Positions 1 to 7,457 of a stretch of 64,000 bases of DNA are shown here, piece by piece. Location: contig NZ_JABBWV010000005.1 in NCBI RefSeq assembly GCF_012999535.1, forward strand, positions 372,001 to 436,000, written 5' to 3'. Position numbers and translations under genes: made by a program. The notes under the pieces are model-generated. The model did no database searches. It was not told where the DNA came from and saw only the letters and a list, made by a program, of their open reading frames with translations. The DNA comes from Microbispora sp. H11081. Lineage in GTDB: Bacteria; Actinomycetota; Actinomycetes; Streptosporangiales; Streptosporangiaceae. How positions within the stretch are numbered: the stretch's first letter is position 1; each line of letters starts with the position of its first letter.

Positions 1-1
1 C

Positions 2-1282
2 ATGCCGTCGGCCCACCGCCCGGCCGGGCAGACGGCGCGGATCGCCGGCACCGCGCTCGGCCTGGCGCAGCGCGGGGCCGAGGCGTTCACGACCGCGCTG
101 TGGTGGGTGCTGTTCGTCACCGGGGCCCTGACGCTGGCCCGGCTGGCGCTCCTGGTGGTGCTGGCCCGGGTGCACGCCCGCCGCTCGCGCGACCCGGAAC
201 GGGCCGGAGGCTGGGACCGCCCGCCGGGGGTGAGCGTGATCGTGCCCGCGTACAACGAGGAGGCGGGGATCGCGGCGACCGTGCGCTCGCTCGTGGCGAC
301 CACGTACCCCGGCCCGGTGGAGGTGCTGGTGGTGGACGACGGCTCCACCGACCGCACCGCCGAGGCCGTCGCCGCGGCCCGGCTGCCGGGCGTACGGGTG
401 ATCAGGCAGCCGAACGGCGGCAAGGCGGTCGCGCTCAACACCGGCATCCGGCACGCGCGCCACGACATCCTCGTCATGGTCGACGGCGACACGGTGTTCG
501 AGCCCGACACGATCGGGCATCTGGTGCGCGGGCTCGCCGACCCTCGCGTGGGGGCGGTGAGCGGCAACACCAAGGTCGGCAACCGGCGCGGGCTCATCGG
601 TCGCTGGCAGCACGTCGAGTACGTGATCGGCTTCAACCTGGACCGGCGGGCGTTCGAGCTGCTCGACTGCATGCCGACGGTGCCGGGGGCGATCGGCGCG
701 TTCAGGCGCGAAGCGCTGGCCGCGGTCGGCGGGGTGAGCACCGACACGCTGGCCGAGGACACAGACCTGACGATGGCGCTTTGCCGGGCGGGCTGGCGGA
801 TGGTGTACGAGGAACGGGCGATCGCCTGGACGGAGGCGCCCGCGTCGCTGCGTCAGCTCTGGCGGCAACGCTACCGCTGGTGCTACGGCACGATGCAGGC
901 GATGTGGAAGCACCGCCGCGCCCTGGCCGAGCCGAGGCCGTTCGGCCGCCGCTGCCTGGGTTACCTGGCGCTGTTCCACGTGCTGCTGCCGCTGCTGGCG
1001 CCGGTGGTCGACCTGATGGCCGTCTACCACGTGGCCGTCGGCGACCCGCTGCCCGCGGTGGCGGTGTGGGCCGGGTTCGTCGTGATGCAGGCCGCCGCCG
1101 GCTGGTACGCGCTGCGCCTGGACGGGGAGCGGGTGTCGGCGCTGTGGGCGCTGCCGCTGCAGCAGGTGGTCTACCGGCAGCTCATCTATCTGGTGGTGTT
1201 CCAATCGATGGCGACCGCGCTGCTGGGGGTGCGGCTGCGCTGGCACACGGTGCGTCGGCAGGGCACTTTCGCGGCACCGTGA
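2..1282 (+). CDS. Family 2 glycosyltransferase, membrane-bound (5' end probably outside window)
   Basis: A processive-type GT2 enzyme that would polymerise a sugar nucleotide into a cell-surface glycan at the inner membrane. A membrane segment lies at about residues 30-55. The GT-A core follows with VDDGSTD at 111-117, DGDT at 161-164, the TED-like AEDTDL at 251-256 and QRYRW at 289-293 (the QxxRW product-binding motif). Three or so hydrophobic segments close the protein from about residue 315. The frame is open at the left edge, so the ATG at position 2 may be internal. Related actinobacterial proteins often carry a polysaccharide deacetylase domain before this GT2 half (family knowledge), which cannot be seen here. 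The acceptor and the sugar are unknown. Confidence 0.85.
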   Translation: MPSAHRPAGQTARIAGTALGLAQRGAEAFTTALWWVLFVTGALTLARLALLVVLARVHARRSRDPERAGGWDRPPGVSVIVPAYNEEAGIAATVRSLVATTYPGPVEVLVVDDGSTDRTAEAVAAARLPGVRVIRQPNGGKAVALNTGIRHARHDILVMVDGDTVFEPDTIGHLVRGLADPRVGAVSGNTKVGNRRGLIGRWQHVEYVIGFNLDRRAFELLDCMPTVPGAIGAFRREALAAVGGVSTDTLAEDTDLTMALCRAGWRMVYEERAIAWTEAPASLRQLWRQRYRWCYGTMQAMWKHRRALAEPRPFGRRCLGYLALFHVLLPLLAPVVDLMAVYHVAVGDPLPAVAVWAGFVVMQAAAGWYALRLDGERVSALWALPLQQVVYRQLIYLVVFQSMATALLGVRLRWHTVRRQGTFAAP

Positions 1283-1389
1283 GGGCGCGGCGAGAGCCCG
1301 GATCGCCTTCGAGCATGACGAGTGGCGTGTCGGCGCCATCCAGCTACTGGAGGGCACCGCCCAGGTCGGGGCCGTTGCCCCTGGTGATA

Positions 1390-1440
1390 AGGCCGATTTG
1401 CAAGCAGGAAGTCAGGGGTCCGATCCCTTGGCTCCGTCCA
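1390..1440 (+). other. Degenerate tRNA 3'-end-like sequence
   Basis: The stretch reads like the anticodon-to-CCA half of a tRNA. A T-arm-like hairpin (AGGGG at 1414-1418 and CCCTT at 1425-1429) encloses a TCCGAT loop one base shorter than a true T loop. It is followed by GGCTCCG, T and CCA ending at 1440. I find no matching 5' acceptor strand about 75 bases upstream, so this is not a working tRNA. Such remnants are often left as attachment sites of integrative elements (family knowledge), and a toxin-antitoxin pair follows directly. Identity as an att remnant is inference. Confidence 0.35.
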
Positions 1441-1445
1441 TTCAA

Positions 1446-1480
1446 AAGCCCAGGACAGGGACCCTTTCTCTGCTGGGCTT
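1446..1480. terminator. Hairpin after the tRNA-like remnant
   Basis: AAGCCCAG at 1446-1453 pairs with CTGGGCTT at 1473-1480, with an inner AGGGACCCT palindrome. The position just after a CCA end resembles the terminators that follow actinobacterial tRNA genes. It also lies downstream of the convergent glycosyltransferase and VapC genes and could end both transcripts. Confidence 0.5.
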
Positions 1481-1509
1481 GATGCGATCCCGGCAGGCGA
1501 AAGCACGTC

Positions 1510-1932
1510 TCAAGAGGGGTCCCACCGCGGTCGACTGACCGAAACCACTGTGAGCAGATGATCCAGGCCCTTGAAGTCCTTGGGGTTGCAAGTGTAGAGC
1601 GGCAGTTGGTTGGCGATCGCCACGCAAGCGATCATCACATCTGCTGTGCGGGGACGCGGGTTGCGGCCCGAGGCGATGACGGCGGTCCAGATTTGGCCGT
1701 ACTCACGGGCGGCGGCTTCGTCGAAGGGAAGAGGGTCGAACTCAGCCTCGGCGGCCTGAAGGATCTTCATCCGCTGAGCGAGTTCCTGCGGTCCGGACGC
1801 CACGAGTACGCCGACCGACAACTCTGCCGTTGTGATGGCGCTGATCGCCATTTCGTCGGGCAGTTCGTCCGGGTCGATCCCAGCGCGCAGGATGAGGATG
1901 TCGGTGTCGAGCAGCCCTTGCGTGAGGGTCAT
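1510..1932 (-). CDS. VapC-type PIN-domain ribonuclease toxin
   Basis: A 140-residue PIN-domain protein, the usual VapC length, predicted to cut a specific RNA using Mg2+. The acidic residues expected of the active site are visible: D9 in LLDTDIL, E37 in TTAEL, D98 in TADVMIA and D119 in NPKDF. The start ATG overlaps the stop codon of the antitoxin gene (ATGA), so the two are translated as a coupled pair, antitoxin first. The RNA target cannot be read from sequence. Confidence 0.85.
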   Translation of the reverse strand: MTLTQGLLDTDILILRAGIDPDELPDEMAISAITTAELSVGVLVASGPQELAQRMKILQAAEAEFDPLPFDEAAAREYGQIWTAVIASGRNPRPRTADVMIACVAIANQLPLYTCNPKDFKGLDHLLTVVSVSRPRWDPS

Positions 1933-2276
1933 TGCCCGCCCTCGCTGAACTCGCCTCTGCCGTACGCGCGATCGTAGGGGTCGTAGAGGTCGTCGTTGAC
2001 GTGTCGGTCCATGTCCTCGCGGTACTTCCGGTCATCGAGACGCGGCATACCTCGGGACATCGCGGCGAACTCCGCTCGTGAGACGACCCGGCGTCGCCGA
2101 CGAATCGGCACGAGGTCGCCGATGTGATGGCCATTGCGAGTCACGGCGTACCGCTCCCCGCGCTCCAGGCCATCCATGATCTCCGCAGACCGGTTGCGGA
2201 GATCGCGCTGCGAGATCTGATGGGAACGCTCAGGCTCAGAGGTGCTCACCCTATGAGGGTGACGAGAGTGTGCCAT
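1929..2276 (-). CDS. Antitoxin of the VapBC-type pair (Phd/YefM-like N terminus)
   Basis: A 115-residue antitoxin. The N-terminal part (ISQRDLRNRSAEIMDGLERG, then AVTRNGHHIGDLVP) is the Phd/YefM-type DNA-binding fold seen on many VapB proteins. The charged C-terminal third should wrap the toxin. I prefer the ATG at 2276 because AGGTGG lies 6 bases upstream. An in-frame GTG at 2249 has no ribosome binding site of its own. The gene leads the operon and probably represses it through the inverted repeat at 2246-2262. Confidence 0.8.
   Translation of the reverse strand: MAHSRHPHRVSTSEPERSHQISQRDLRNRSAEIMDGLERGERYAVTRNGHHIGDLVPIRRRRRVVSRAEFAAMSRGMPRLDDRKYREDMDRHVNDDLYDPYDRAYGRGEFSEGGQ
2246..2262. 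promoter_or_regulatory. Inverted repeat at the start of the toxin-antitoxin operon
   Basis: TCACCCT at 2246-2252 and AGGGTGA at 2256-2262 form a perfect 7-bp inverted repeat with a 3-base spacer. It lies inside the first codons of the antitoxin gene. Two related 10-mers (TGCCATCTGG and TGCCACCTAG) sit side by side at 2271-2290. These are candidate operator sites for autoregulation. Confidence 0.4.
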
Positions 2277-2472
2277 CTGGTGCCACCTAGTAGCACATAA
2301 GATGCCTATCCCTGATCGGGAAGAGCTCTCCCGGGACCGGCGGAGTCGTGCCCTCAGCGGGCCATCAAGGACGTCAACCGGGGGCGCTCGCAGGCACTTA
2401 CGGACCGCGTGCTCGGGACGCCTGGCTTTCCTCGCGGATCGGCTTGACGGCGTCCGCAGACTCGCCCGTGGT

Positions 2473-3153
2473 TCAGCGCATGAAGAGTTTGAAGATGGCG
2501 ACCACCTTCATGGCAGCACGGTCGGCGTCCCCGTCCGCGATCGCCTCGACCAGTTCGTGGTGGTGGCGGTGTGCCGCGTCCTCGTCCTCGTTCTTCTCGT
2601 CGCGCATGTGGGCGGCGAAGATGTCGAGCATGCTGGAGTACAGCTTGACGTAGAGAGGGTTGTGCGTCGCTGCCACGATCGCGCGATGCAGGGCGAGGTC
2701 CGCGCTCGCTCGCAGGTCGAGATCATCGGTCGACCAGCTCGCTTCCCGACGGTCGCGCAGCTCGCGCAGCAGTTCGACGTCGGCGTCTGAGCGGTTCAGC
2801 GCGGCCAGTGACGCTGCGGCGCTGTCAAGGGCAAGGCGTAGCTCCAGGTAGTGGCGGCGGGTGCCGCCGGCGAGCTGGCGTTCGAGAGTGCCTGTCAGCT
2901 CGGAGCTGGAGATGACGAAGGTGCCGCGGCCCTGCTCGCGGCGCAGCAGACCCGCCTGCACCAGCGACTGCACCGCCTCGCGCACCGTGTTCCTGCCGAT
3001 CCCGAACTCCGACACCAGTGCGGCCTCGGTCGGTATGCGCTCACCGACCGGCCAGCGTCCAGAGGTCACCTCTTCGCGGAAGCGCTCGGCAGCCTGTTCG
3101 ATGAGCCCCACTCGACGCATCGGCTGTTGCGTGCCAGACTCTTCGCGACTCAT
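2473..3153 (-). CDS. GntR-family regulator (FadR/FCD subfamily)
   Basis: A 226-residue one-component regulator. The winged helix occupies about residues 14-80, with the typical IPTEAALVSEFGIGRNTVREAVQSL helix-turn-helix region. An FCD effector domain follows (about 95-220); its histidines in ALHRAI and HHHELVEAI match the metal/ligand site of this subfamily. It is divergent from the MFS gene with a 42-bp gap that contains a GATGGGAT/TATGGGATGA direct repeat, so it probably controls that transporter. The ligand is unknown. Confidence 0.85.
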   Translation of the reverse strand: MSREESGTQQPMRRVGLIEQAAERFREEVTSGRWPVGERIPTEAALVSEFGIGRNTVREAVQSLVQAGLLRREQGRGTFVISSSELTGTLERQLAGGTRRHYLELRLALDSAAASLAALNRSDADVELLRELRDRREASWSTDDLDLRASADLALHRAIVAATHNPLYVKLYSSMLDIFAAHMRDEKNEDEDAAHRHHHELVEAIADGDADRAAMKVVAIFKLFMR

Positions 3154-3195
3154 CCCATAATCCCATCATCTGCTGAACTTCCACCGGAGTATAAC

Positions 3196-4434
3196 GTGAC
3201 ATCGCTATCTTCATCGGTCGTTCCGCTCCAACGTGGGCGTTTGACCTTGTGGGCCGGGCTCGCCATCGCCCTGACGGCGGTCAACCTGCGAACCGCCGTG
3301 ACCGGGTTCACTCCGCTCTTGGAGATCATCGGATCCGATCTCGGCTTCGGGGTGACGCTGGCGGGCCTGCTCGGCACTGTGCCGGCGGCCTCCTTCGGCA
3401 TCTTCGGGTTTCTCGCCCCAGCGGTGACGAGGAAGTTCGGACTTGAGCGCACGGCCACTGTGGCGCTGGGCTTGACGGCTCTGTCGCTCCTGATGCGTGC
3501 CTTCTCTCCGGCGCCCTCGTTGCTGGTCCTGTCGACCGTGCTGGCACTCGCCGGAATCGGGGCCGCGAACGTCGTGGTCGTTCCGTTGGTGAAGGCCTGG
3601 TTCGCCCATCGACTGGCCCTGGCGACCTCGCTTTACCTGATCCTCATGCAGGCGGGCCAGTTCATCGCCCCGCTCCTCGCGGTCCCGATAGCGGAAGCCG
3701 GGACATGGCGGCTCTCGGTGGGTATCTGGGCGGCACCGGCCGCGGTGGCGGGTGTGGTCTGGCTCGTCCTGGCGATCAGGCTGCCCGCCGATCACCACGC
3801 GCCCGCAGCCGTGACGGCGACCGAGGCGGGACCGAGGATCAGCCGATCGTCGACCGTCTGGGGCCTGGTGATCCTCTTCGCGATGCTGTCGCTGTCCAAC
3901 TACGGGATCATCACCTGGCTCCCGGCAGTGCTCACCGACGCAGGTGGCGGCGCGGCCCTGGGCGGCTCCATGGTCGCGCTGTACTCGTCATGGGGCATGC
4001 TCGCGGCCTTGGTGGTTCCGCACCTGGCCACGCGCATGACGAACCCTTTCGTCGTGGTCGTCGGGTGCGCGATCTTCCTGGGAGTGGGATACCTGGGCCT
4101 GCTCCTGTCCCCGCTCGGCGGGACGCTGATCTGGGTGTGCGCGCTGGGAATCGGGGTGAGCACCTTCCCGCTCTGCATGACCCTCATCAACCGTCGAACC
4201 AAGAGCCCGCAGACAGCCTCCGCCGTGTCGGGCTTCGTGCAAGGCATCGGCTATGGGCTGGCGTGCTTCGGTCCGATCGGTTTGGGCCTTCTGCGCGAGG
4301 CGGCCGGATCATGGTCGGTCCCGCTCCTGGTGCTCACGGCGACCGCCGTCCCAGGGGTGATCGCCGGTTGGTTCGCTTGCCGTCCTCGCTTCGTTGAGGA
4401 CTCCGCGCCACAGCCGGCTGAAGCGCGACGCTGA
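3196..4434 (+). CDS. MFS transporter, CynX/NimT-like
   Basis: A 412-residue, 12-helix major facilitator protein. The opening region (ALTAVNLRTAVTGFTPLLEII) and the following helices resemble the CynX/cyanate-transporter branch. I place the start at the GTG at 3196: GGAG lies 6 bases before it, and the first membrane helix begins shortly after. A longer open frame upstream overlaps the divergent regulator gene and is rejected. Divergent pairing with the GntR gene suggests induction by the transported substrate, which cannot be named. A strong hairpin follows at 4517-4551. Confidence 0.85.
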   Translation: MTSLSSSVVPLQRGRLTLWAGLAIALTAVNLRTAVTGFTPLLEIIGSDLGFGVTLAGLLGTVPAASFGIFGFLAPAVTRKFGLERTATVALGLTALSLLMRAFSPAPSLLVLSTVLALAGIGAANVVVVPLVKAWFAHRLALATSLYLILMQAGQFIAPLLAVPIAEAGTWRLSVGIWAAPAAVAGVVWLVLAIRLPADHHAPAAVTATEAGPRISRSSTVWGLVILFAMLSLSNYGIITWLPAVLTDAGGGAALGGSMVALYSSWGMLAALVVPHLATRMTNPFVVVVGCAIFLGVGYLGLLLSPLGGTLIWVCALGIGVSTFPLCMTLINRRTKSPQTASAVSGFVQGIGYGLACFGPIGLGLLREAAGSWSVPLLVLTATAVPGVIAGWFACRPRFVEDSAPQPAEARR

Positions 4435-4516
4435 CCAGCAGTCGCGACGACAAGAGTCAGCGTCGAACGGATCCGGCTCCGTGTCAGCGGCCGCACGCCA
4501 CCGAGCAGAGTGTCTC

Positions 4517-4551
4517 GAACCGGGCTTGATGGAGACCATCAAGCCCGGTTC
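4517..4551 (+). terminator. Strong intrinsic-type terminator after the MFS gene
   Basis: GAACCGGGCTTGATGG at 4517-4532 pairs perfectly with CCATCAAGCCCGGTTC at 4536-4551 around an AGA loop, a 16-bp stem. No long T run follows, as is usual in high-GC actinobacteria. It lies inside a possible N-terminal extension of the next gene, which argues against starting that gene upstream of here. Confidence 0.75.
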
Positions 4552-4641
4552 TTGACAGGGCGTGCGGCGCGGCTCGGATTGTCAGTGCGATGGGCCATAC
4601 TCCGGCAGGCCAGGATGATCACCAAAGGCGAAGGCGCTGAG

Positions 4642-5892
4642 ATGGCACAGTTGCTGCGGAGGCTCGACGACGAGGTCTACGTCCAGTACAACACGTTCGG
4701 GCTGGACGGCACCGACCTGCCGGCGTGGAGTTCCCCGACCGAAGAGATCTACCACTTCTTCGCGGGCGTGCGGCTGGAGTCCTGGGACGCCGAGCCTGGG
4801 CCCGCGGATTCCTCGTGGACGCCGGTCAGTTCGACGAGGTTCGTCGCGGAGAGCGGCGTGGTCACGATCGTCACGATGATGGACGGCAGGGGCCATGACT
4901 TCCTGATCGGGCCGCCGCGTTTCGAGTACGGCGTGGACATGCACCTGCGTGAGCCGCAGCCGGGCGACGGACATGGCACAGGTGAGTGCGACGAGGCATG
5001 GCTGCTGAGGTTCTGGCCGATACGGGACGTCTTCGACCCGATCACGCACGCGGCGCCGTTCTCCTATATCGCGCGCGGGGTTCTGTACTACTCGATCGAC
5101 CTCGAGCCCGAGCAGCTCGTGCAACCGCCGGCGAGCCGGGAGGTGCCGGTGCCGGTCTCGGAGGTGGCCGACTGGGCGTCGCTGCGTACGGACCCGGACC
5201 TGGACACTTTCGATGGCTGGCTGCGCAGGTTGCGCCGCAAGGCCGAGGACAGGGGCGTCACCGTCCACGAGGTGCTGCGCGCGGCGGGGGTGGACATCGC
5301 GGACGGTGCGGACCTCACCGCGGCCTCCTGCACACCGCCGCTCGGGCGTGCGGGGCGGTTCAAGGATCCGCTGATCGACCGTTACTACGCCGAGCAGGCG
5401 CGGTGGGGCTCGTCGTCCGGGCCGAGTCTGGGCGAGGAGCGGCTGCGCGAGTACGCCGACGGCGAGCGCATCGCCAAGGAGTTGTGCCGCACTGGCACCC
5501 ATACGTTCTCTGTGCCCGTCGAAGGCCGTGGCGCTCTGTACGTACCTCCAGGTGTCAGCCGCCGCGTGTGGCGGTGGGAGGACGACATGCTCGGCGGCGA
5601 GCTCATGGACGACGGACTGACCGTGGATCGGCAGGTTCTGGCCAGGAACCCGTGGACCAGACAGATCCTCGTCTCCGGCATCGTGACGATCCTGCGCCAA
5701 GATCACGAGAGGCGCGCCTGTGGCGACACCGTCTGGTACGTGGTGCGCGACGCCGAGCCGCACGAGGCGGCCAGGGTCTTGTGCGCGGAGGCCACCTGGG
5801 AGGAGGACCCGGATCACCGCCGGGCCTTGGACGAGGTGGCCAGGGAGAAGCTGATCGATCTGCGGGCCACCTACAGGAGCCGGGAGCAGTGA
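4642..5892 (+). CDS. Uncharacterised 416-residue protein
   Basis: I do not recognise a family. The protein is soluble (no signal peptide or membrane segment), acidic and rich in Trp, with repeated RFW-, WPIRDVFDP- and WRWEDDMLGGE-type stretches. Its C-terminal third contains VSGIVTILRQDHERRACGDTVWYVVRD, which looks beta-rich. I choose the ATG at 4642 because GAAGG sits 7 bases upstream. An ATG at 4615 and a GTG at 4510 are in frame, but the latter precedes the terminator hairpin. It stands alone, between the MFS terminator and a long gene-free stretch. Confidence 0.7.
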   Translation: MAQLLRRLDDEVYVQYNTFGLDGTDLPAWSSPTEEIYHFFAGVRLESWDAEPGPADSSWTPVSSTRFVAESGVVTIVTMMDGRGHDFLIGPPRFEYGVDMHLREPQPGDGHGTGECDEAWLLRFWPIRDVFDPITHAAPFSYIARGVLYYSIDLEPEQLVQPPASREVPVPVSEVADWASLRTDPDLDTFDGWLRRLRRKAEDRGVTVHEVLRAAGVDIADGADLTAASCTPPLGRAGRFKDPLIDRYYAEQARWGSSSGPSLGEERLREYADGERIAKELCRTGTHTFSVPVEGRGALYVPPGVSRRVWRWEDDMLGGELMDDGLTVDRQVLARNPWTRQILVSGIVTILRQDHERRACGDTVWYVVRDAEPHEAARVLCAEATWEEDPDHRRALDEVAREKLIDLRATYRSREQ

Positions 5893-6230
5893 GGGCCGGC
5901 CTCCGGAACCCCGGCCTTCGGAGAGCCGCCTGTGAGAGGGGTGCCGCGGGCGGCTCGGTCCACCCACGCCGCGATGCGCGTCGACTGACGGAGTTTCAGC
6001 GGATCGCCTCCGCCGGGGTCGCCGGGACGATGTGGCCCGGGTGTCCGCGGCGGAGGTCGTTCCGCGAGCGCGCGTGCATCTGAGCAATTACGTTCTATTG
6101 ATTTCCGCGGCACACCGCCCTGCCCAAAACGGCGCCTGCTCAGAAACGGTGCCTACTCAGAAACGGCGCCTGCTCAGAAGTGGCTCAGCCCGACAAGGTC
6201 GTACGCGCTGGGTGGCGACTTTTCGGACGC
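5893..6230. other. Gene-free interval with a short tandem repeat
   Basis: 338 bases without a convincing gene, between the 3' ends of two convergent genes. It holds the triple 17-bp repeat at 6127-6177 and otherwise nothing that I can assign. Confidence 0.6.
6127..6177. repeat. Three tandem copies of a 17-bp unit
   Basis: AAACGGCGCCTGCTCAG occurs at 6127-6143 and 6161-6177. A two-mismatch copy, AAACGGTGCCTACTCAG, lies between them at 6144-6160. A decayed fourth start (AAGTGGCTCAG) follows. Each unit contains the GGCGCC palindrome. The array lies just downstream of the secreted-protein gene on the minus strand. Confidence 0.85.
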
Positions 6231-6716
6231 TCAGTTGTAGGGGTTGTCGTAGGTCACGGTTTTGGTGCGGCTGTTGTAGTTGTTGCCGGGATAGAACCAG
6301 CCGCCCGTCACGTTCAAAGTGATGTTCGCGAGGGTGGTGGGGTGGGTGTACTCGCCGTCGTAGAGGCCCAGGTACAGCTGGCACCCGGAGGGAGCGGGCG
6401 CCGTGCCTGTCTCGGTCGGCCAGAACCCGGTGCTGCCGTTGATCGAGACGGAGAAATTCGGCCTGGGGTAGGCCCCGCTCCCCCAGCACAGCCGGAGCGA
6501 GTACTTGAACTTCCTGTTTCCGTCGTCGAAGGCCACCGTGCCGGTCAACTGCGCGAGCATGAGCGTCGGTCCGGAGTTCGAGTTCACCGTGAGGGACACG
6601 GTCTGGTCCGGGCCGTAGGCGGCGTGCGCGGGAGTGACCGGCATCAGGATCGCCGCGAGTGCGGCGATGACCATGGCCACAGAGCTGACCGCACCACGTG
6701 CTTTGGAACGTGTCAC
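6231..6716 (-). CDS. Small secreted protein of unknown function
   Basis: A 161-residue protein with a clear Sec signal peptide: positively charged start, hydrophobic core AMVIAALAAILM, and cleavage after a THAHA-like PVTPAHA. The mature part is about 125 residues, rich in Tyr, Asn, Gly and Thr, with two cysteines (RLCWGSG and PSGCQLY) that could form one disulfide. It looks like an all-beta extracellular domain. I choose the GTG at 6716 because GAGG lies 6 bases upstream and it starts the signal peptide correctly. No relative is recognised. Confidence 0.65.
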   Translation of the reverse strand: MTRSKARGAVSSVAMVIAALAAILMPVTPAHAAYGPDQTVSLTVNSNSGPTLMLAQLTGTVAFDDGNRKFKYSLRLCWGSGAYPRPNFSVSINGSTGFWPTETGTAPAPSGCQLYLGLYDGEYTHPTTLANITLNVTGGWFYPGNNYNSRTKTVTYDNPYN

Positions 6717-7172
6717 TTCCAACCTCACCTCTTCCGATGATGTGAGTGGAGCACCGAGGAGATTATGTTCGGGGATTCCCGGCGTCCAGACAGGTGATCG
6801 AGAGGCACTGATTTGGCCCGGCGATAACCCTTTGCCGAACCAGCTCTCGCGAGGGCGGGCCGGGAATTCCACCAGGTTGCGATTGGTCCGGCGAGGCCGT
6901 AATCGCGGCGGAAACCGGTGAGATTTTCATTCCACCCGGCAGTCCCCCAACGCCGTCCCCGGCGGCCGCCTCCCGTGCTGCCCGGCCGTCGCGTGCGGGC
7001 CGACTCGTGACTCGGGCGCCTCGCGGTGGCCGCGAGTCGGACGCCCCAGGCGGGCGGGATCGCCGAGCCGACCTGGGGGGAAGCTGCTTCCGCCGCGTCG
7101 ATCAGGGGCGAGATGCGCTCCGAAACATAAAGCATGTAAGCCGATAGTTTCAGACACCTGACCGCCGAAATA

Positions 7173-7202
7173 TTGACGGTCAGGTTGGGAGGGCCCTACT
7201 GT
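7173..7202 (+). promoter_or_regulatory. Candidate promoter of the carbohydrate ABC operon
   Basis: TTGACG at 7173-7178 and TACTGT at 7197-7202 are separated by 18 bases and resemble a housekeeping-sigma promoter. It would leave a leader of about 250 bases before the binding-protein gene. Confidence 0.45.
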
Positions 7203-7231
7203 CCCGTGGAAACGACGATCGTGACGTCGCC

Positions 7232-7240
7232 GAAAGTTTC
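7232..7240. promoter_or_regulatory. GAAAGTTTC palindrome, possible sugar-regulator operator
   Basis: GAAAGTTTC lies just downstream of the candidate promoter. Sugar-responsive LacI-family regulators of actinomycetes use GAAA-N-TTTC-like sites (family knowledge), but no LacI gene lies in the window, so the assignment is inference. Confidence 0.3.
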
Positions 7241-7457
7241 ATGCCGCAAAGAGTGAGGTCAGAAGGCTCTGCAGACAAAACACCCAGGTCGGCATGGCGG
7301 TGCCGAATCTGTCCGGCGCTCACGGTCCGGAGCCTGAAGCAATACGGCAGCGTCGCCGTACCGCACACGTAGGAGGGTGCCCGGCGAGCGCAGCGCGTTC
7401 TCCCGGCGCCGGGTCGCACGTCACATCCCTGACCACAGCAAGCGAAAAGAGGTCGCC

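Larger units (their letters stand above)
6717..7457. other. Gene-free interval upstream of the carbohydrate importer
   Basis: 741 bases between two divergent genes without a supported coding region. The right part contains a promoter-like pair at 7173-7202 and a GAAAGTTTC palindrome at 7232-7240. Two further GAAAC/GTTTC half-sites flank 7115-7155. The left 400 bases hold nothing that I can assign. Confidence 0.6.

Noticed and set aside
1390-1440. Functional tRNA gene
   Set aside because: The T loop is one base short, and no matching 5' acceptor strand or D arm is visible about 75 bases upstream.
4510-4641. N-terminal extension of the 416-residue protein to 4510
   Set aside because: The extension crosses the 16-bp terminator of the preceding gene and has no similarity or ribosome binding site; GAAGG supports the ATG at 4642.
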